From NCBI GenBank assembly GCA_029379385.1, contig CM055608.1, positions 21,884,350-21,948,349 on the forward strand: a DNA stretch of 64,000 nucleotides, written 5' to 3'. The DNA is from Quillaja saponaria. Lineage: Eukaryota > Streptophyta > Magnoliopsida > Fabales > Quillajaceae. Under the pieces are notes generated by a model that was not told where the DNA came from, made no database searches, and saw only the letters and a program-made list of their open reading frames with translations. A program made the position numbers and the translations under genes. Shown here in pieces: positions 59,781-64,000 of the stretch; the first letter of the stretch is position 1; every line of letters starts with the position of its first letter.

Positions 59781-60639
59781 TAAAAAATCAGAAGTGACTG
59801 GTTTTGTTGAATTTGGTTAAGTATATAAGTTAAGATTAAGTATATCTCTAAGTAGTTATGAAAATGTCTAAGATGGATTAATTTTACATAAATACTTGAA
59901 ACTTAGTATCTATAGATATGCATAGTTAAAAAGTTATAACTTATAAAATAGACAAACTAAGTAATACTGGGAAAATATAACTGCAGCTTCAGAAAATGTT
60001 ATTGAATCAATGAGAAATGGAAGGCGGGAGTAAATGATGAATGAGATCAATGAATTGGTGAGTGGTTAATTGTTGCCTTTGGGGACTAGATTATTATGTG
60101 TAATTATATGTGCTTTTAAATAAATATGCAAGTACAATGTTTTAGTGAGTTATTTGAATTATATTTGTTTAAAATTGTCTATGATTGATAAGGGCCAACA
60201 AAGTAAGATTTTTCTAAGAAATGATTTTTATTTCCTAAATTGAAATCCAAGTGCACCTAGGATATTTTGATTTGACATTCTGATATAAGATATTATAATT
60301 CTGACAATTTTTTTAAAAAAAAAAAATTTAAGTACTTAGCCTCGGTGGGATGGATTATGTATGGAGATTAATCTGTAGTGCGGGAGCGTAAATGCCCCCC
60401 GGTAGAGGGTAATAATGTTGTACGAGGCTGGGTTACTCGTTGGCCGTTTGCTTGTTTTGTCAGCTTTGAATGCTATTTTAAAAATTGTAAATACTAGATA
60501 TTGAATTAATTTATATGTGTGGTGTAAGATGTGATTCGTGACTGTATGATAATTACACATACGTTCTTGTATTATTGAATTAAACATAAATATTGTAACT
60601 TGAGATTAAATGATGATTTATGTGCTTTGAGTGATGCTA

Positions 60640-60684
60640 GTACCCATTGGGTACGATTTTTCACTCACTGAGTCTGTAGGACTC
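60640..60684 (+). other. LTR hairpin pair
   Basis: GTACCC-ATT-GGGTAC at 60640-60654 and GAGTCT-GTA-GGACTC at 60670-60684 (one T-G pair in the second). The loop of the first differs from the usual TTT while both stems hold. Confidence 0.65.
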
Positions 60685-61190
60685 ACCTCTCCTTGTTGAT
60701 TTTTTTTTAATAATAGGATCTCAAGAACGGCTATTACCGATAATGGATTTTGCCGAGTATTTAGCGGCAAGGTAATTCTTTGGAATCTCATTCTTGAAGT
60801 CTAAGGGTGAAAGTTTGTAGTCACATTAGCGCTGTGGGGTTTCTAATCTTATAAGGTGTAATAGCCTAATTAATTTTTATTGTAATAAGAAACGGAGCAG
60901 AGCTCCTTGTTGTCCTTGCTGTTGTTACTTTGGTTGTGGTATAAAAACAGGGTTATGTATTTATTTTTTTGGCATGTTCCATTTCACAGAGAACTTCTGC
61001 CAAAATTTTAAATAAATTGTTATTTATTTTAGTAAACTAACTTTTACAGCTAACTTCTGTTTTATAAATTTTATTTTTTACTCTTTAGTTTAGTCAAGTG
61101 TTGTGTTTGTTTCTTGTTTTGAAGTCAGGGTTACGGAGAGTTGGTTATTCAATTCCTTCTGCCAGTCATGCCTCCGTGAGGGATGTGACA

Positions 61191-62794
61191 AATTAATCAT
61201 TGACAAACTATTGATATCTGAATACTTAAATACAACTACTCTTAGCGCATTGTGGACAATAGAAAAGAGATTTCAATCAATCAGTAGTACTTCTTCCACA
61301 ATTATCACATGCAGAGTATCACAATTTTTGAGTAAGTTCATTGGGTTTGATACCAACTATGATAAAGTGATTATCAACCTAAATCACTCAAACAAATAAT
61401 AATAAAATGCATCTATTGGAACATATATAAAATGAAAAAAAAACACAAAAATTAGTAATATTGAGAGTAAATATTCATATGATTTAAGTAGAACTTACAC
61501 CATAATCAAAAAGTTCAGATATTGTCTGCATTTCTGTAGGCACTACCATACGTTCATTATTATTTCTAATTTCTTTGGACTTTAAAATTTGATTATTAAA
61601 CTCATCTAGATGAGTTTCAAACCTATAAAATAATTATATAATTTGTCAAAAAGACATTTCAATTCTTGTATGCCAATACCAAAAATTGAAATTTTAAGAT
61701 ATAATAGAATTAAAGAACATATTCACAACCAAATAAAATTATAGAATGAATTAATAAAATAACATAAATAAAATACTGAAATACCAATATCTCAATAATT
61801 GAACTTCCCAAATTTCTTCTTTAACATATACAAGTGTTTTTGATGTAATTGCTAAAGCAAAACCTACATTTATATTTATATGTGACTATTAGATATCATT
61901 TTATTAAAAAAATACAATAACATACAATTAGAGTTTTTCTATAAAAAAAAATATGATGACAATAAATTGAATTACTAAGAAAGTTCGTTCTTCTAACATT
62001 AATAGCTAACATAATAGGTGCATTCTTTACCATGCCATGAATTTCTTCACATTCATTATGGACTAAACGATCAAACATTGTAAGCTTCAATACTGATAAG
62101 CTATCATTAGCAATAACAATTTTGCAAAGTGACAAAGGAGATCCAGTGGATTTTCTACTCATAATTTTTGCATTCATAACCCTCAAAATAACTCCAATAA
62201 CATCCATATCGATACAACTTCAATTACTAAATAAACTCTTAACAATTATATAGTTATAGACATATATATACGTATAATTGACTTACCAATTCGTTTTTCA
62301 TCACTTTCGATTTCATCCACGTTTGATAGTGGGACAATTTTAAATTTTGATATGTTGAAAGCACTGTCATTCTCGAACGGGTCAATAGAAATTTGGTTGG
62401 TCAGTTGTAGATAATAATTATTATTATTTGGACCACGGCGTCTATCATTTCTCTCTATTAAACTATTTGAAAATATATAAGCTTTAAAAATCACCAATGT
62501 TTCATTGAAAAATAGTACATCATCATTATAAACTACTCCATTAATAGTTGTTCCCCATAATTATTAAACAAATCTACAATTAAATTTTATATGATTGATA
62601 GTCATTATAAAATAAAATTAATTAGCCAAAAAATAGTATAGCATTACCTTATCATCTGCAAAAAGATAATTTTGAAAATTTGTACTGTTGTGTTTTACTT
62701 GTTGAGAATGACTCTTTTCAAATACTCATAACTTTGTTGTCCATTTTCTTGTCTTCTCATTGATATCGCTTAGTAGAAGTTTTTGTCTAGACAT
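61191..62794 (-). pseudogene. RPA70-like (replication protein A large subunit) multi-exon pseudogene
   Basis: Read on the minus strand. Exon 1 (62794-62648): MSRQKLLLSDINEKTRKWTT, a TGA, VFEKSHSQ, donor GTAATG. Exon 2 (about 62555-62287): GVVYNDDVLFFNETL, FKAYIFSNSLI, LQLTNQISIDPF, FKIVPLSNVDE, donor GTAAGT. Exon 3 (about 62205-61990): DVIGVILRV, RKSTG, NAPIMLAINVRRTNF. Exon 4 (61863-61785): FALAITSKTLVYV. Exon 5 (61622-61499): FETHLDEF, TISELFDYG, donor GTAAGT. Exon 6: a zinc-finger remnant CDNCGRSTTD, stop, YCPQC. This follows the order of DNA-binding domains A, B and C of RPA70, the single-stranded DNA-binding subunit; C holds the CX2C..CX2C finger. Phases of exons 4 and 5 join correctly. 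Stops in exons 1 and 6, an apparent phase error before exon 3 and the LTR insertion make it a pseudogene. It may descend from the dispersed RPA-like paralogues of plants or from Helitron cargo. Confidence 0.82.
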
Positions 62795-62833
62795 CGCATT
62801 TTAGAATCTAGCAAATAGAAGAAAAAAAAATTA

Positions 62834-63037
62834 TAAAACAAAAATTAACAGTAAGAGTTTGTTTACTGAAATAAATAACAATTTACTGAAAATTTTGACT
62901 GAGGTTCCTCATAAAGTGGAATATGTCCATATAATTTAAAAGCACATTCTTGTTGTTATACAATAACAGCTATAACAACAAAGACAACCAGGAGCTCTGC
63001 TCCAATTTTCATCATAATGACAACTAATTAGACTATT
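62834..63037 (-). repeat. LTR fragment interrupted by another LTR
   Basis: It matches the part of the family about 100-330 bases from the 3' end, on the minus strand (ACAATTTACTGAAAATTTTG, GGAGCTCTGCTCC). It lacks the last 120 bases and is cut at 63038 by the end of a second minus-strand LTR. Confidence 0.7.
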
Positions 63038-64000
63038 TGTCACACCCCTCACGAAGGCATGACTGGCCGATGGATTAGATAACCAATCCTCCGTAACCTT
63101 GACTTCAAAACAAAGTAACAAACACGACTCTTGACCCAACTAAAAAATAAAATAAATTTTATAAAACAGAAGTTCACTGTAAAAGTTTGTTTGCGGAACA
63201 AATAACAATTTACAGAAAATTTATGAAACATGCCTCCAAAATACAAGCACATGCATCTCTTGATTTCACACAACAACACAAAGTTAAATAATTAGACTAT
63301 TACATAATACAAAATTAGATACCCTACAGTTCTAGTGTGACTGCAAACTTTCATCCTTAACTTCAAGTTTGAGATCCTGGAAAATAACTTGTCATACTCG
63401 GTCGGCAAGTCACAAGCTTTGTGATGCCATATACAGAACTCCTGTACTAAAAAAAATTCCACAAAAGGGATGAGTCATACGGCTCCGTGAGTGAAAAATC
63501 ATACCCAAAGGGTACTAGCATCACTCAATACAAGTATATAACCTATATAATAATATCATGATATAATTTGAAATACACGTATGCATTTGTAATTGTCATA
63601 AATTCACAACTTACATAATTCATAGCATCGCAAATGAATTAGAGCAATCACAACATACAAAGCAAACAAAGGGCCAAAGAGTAACCCAGCCCCGCATAAC
63701 ACTATCACTCCCCACCGGGCATTTACGTGCCCGCACAACAGATTAATTCTCCTGACATAATCTATCTCACCAGGGCTGAGTACTCAATTTTGAAAACATT
63801 GATCAAAATTAAAATTAGAATTAGAATATCTCAGAAATTGAATTCAAAATGTCCTGGGTACACCTATTCAGACAACGGGGGAGTCCAGGTAATCCACTTC
63901 TCAATTTTAGTGGTAAGTTGACGATCTAAAGATAAGGATTTCCAAAGAGCATGAAGGTCAGAAGAGACTACATCAATAGGATTAGGAGGGATGACAAACT
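63038..64000 (-). repeat. Minus-strand LTR, 3' part, running off the window
   Basis: It starts (plus view) TGTCACACCCCTCACGAAGG, the reverse of the family 3' end. It continues through the terminal block, the hairpin region (63479-63515) and the GC-rich module (about 63680-63775). At about 63863 it departs from the family. Its other end is outside the window, so it may be a solo LTR or part of a full element. Confidence 0.8.
63863..64000. other. Non-family sequence at the window edge
   Basis: After CCTGGGTACACCTA the sequence (ACAACGGGGGAGTCCAGG..) no longer follows the LTR modules and is less AT-rich. It may be the start of another insertion that extends beyond the window. Confidence 0.35.

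Larger units (their letters stand above)
56038..61190 (+). mobile_element. LTR with perfect AATTA duplication, inserted in an RPA70-like gene and carrying extra DNA
   Basis: It starts TGTTATAACCTGATATCG and ends GGATGTGACA, flanked by AATTA at 56033-56037 and 61191-61195. At 5153 bp it is 1.3-1.7 kb longer than other copies. The excess lies between about 56.6 and 59.7 kb and includes a captured diflavin-reductase exon and a 21-bp minisatellite. From about 59790 to the end the usual modules resume (GC-rich module 60340-60445, hairpin pair 60640-60684, 3' terminal block). Confidence 0.87.

Noticed and set aside
1..64000. tRNA, rRNA or conserved small-RNA genes
   Set aside because: I looked for the A and B box patterns and rRNA-like stretches by eye and saw none convincing. 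A tRNAscan-SE and Infernal run would settle this.

Overview
The window looks like intergenic DNA from a large, AT-rich seed-plant genome, probably a eudicot. The evidence is Ty1/copia and Ty3/gypsy retrotransposon remains, spliceosomal introns (GT..AG), and decayed copies of plant genes: a WUSCHEL-related homeobox (WOX) gene, an AP2/ERF factor, an RPA70-like protein and the first exon of an ATR3/NDOR1-type diflavin reductase. I see no intact protein-coding gene, no tRNA or rRNA, and no CRISPR. The species cannot be named from sequence alone.

About two thirds of the window is one repeat family. Its unit is a long LTR of about 3.4-4 kb on the forward strand, starting TGTTATAACC and ending GGGGTGTGACA. 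One copy is joined through a polypurine tract to a Ty3/gypsy integrase with a chromodomain-like tail (about 17.66-19.18 kb, minus strand), which identifies the unit as the LTR of a Tekay/Del-like chromovirus. Most other copies look like solo LTRs. Target-site duplications (TSDs) could be read for 20208-23666 (AAACC), 25150-28831 (GTATC), 30055-38079 (CTAAT), 40103-43997 (ATGGG) and 56038-61190 (AATTA). They are imperfect for 3219-5284 and 10250-14393. Several are nested: 3219-5284 lies in an older LTR, 10250-14393 in the gypsy LTR, and 30952-about 35590 in the LTR 30055-38079.

Layout: 1-450, tandem hairpin repeat; about 540-5744, nested LTRs; 5745-10055, AT-rich DNA with a WOX pseudogene; 10056-19182, nested LTRs and gypsy pol; 19183-25149, a tandem duplication split by a solo LTR, then an unrecognised decayed coding region; 25150-28831, solo LTR; 28832-40102, a second tandem duplication split by an LTR that itself holds another; 40103-48523, two more LTR copies around a possible promoter and first exon; about 48.96-49.87 kb, ERF pseudogene; 50630-55359, a complete but broken copia element with 224-bp LTRs and TSD CTAGC; 55.9-62.8 kb, an RPA70-like multi-exon pseudogene on the minus strand, split by an LTR that carries a captured NDOR1 exon; 62.8-64 kb, two more minus-strand LTR copies.

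The most notable results are two insertions whose ancestral empty site survives in a neighbouring tandem copy, the disrupted RPA70-like gene, and a pair of adjacent hairpins inside the LTR that recur in many copies with compensatory changes. Many stop codons are consistent with TGG to TAG/TGA or CAA/CAG to TAA/TAG changes, as expected for decay of methylated cytosines.
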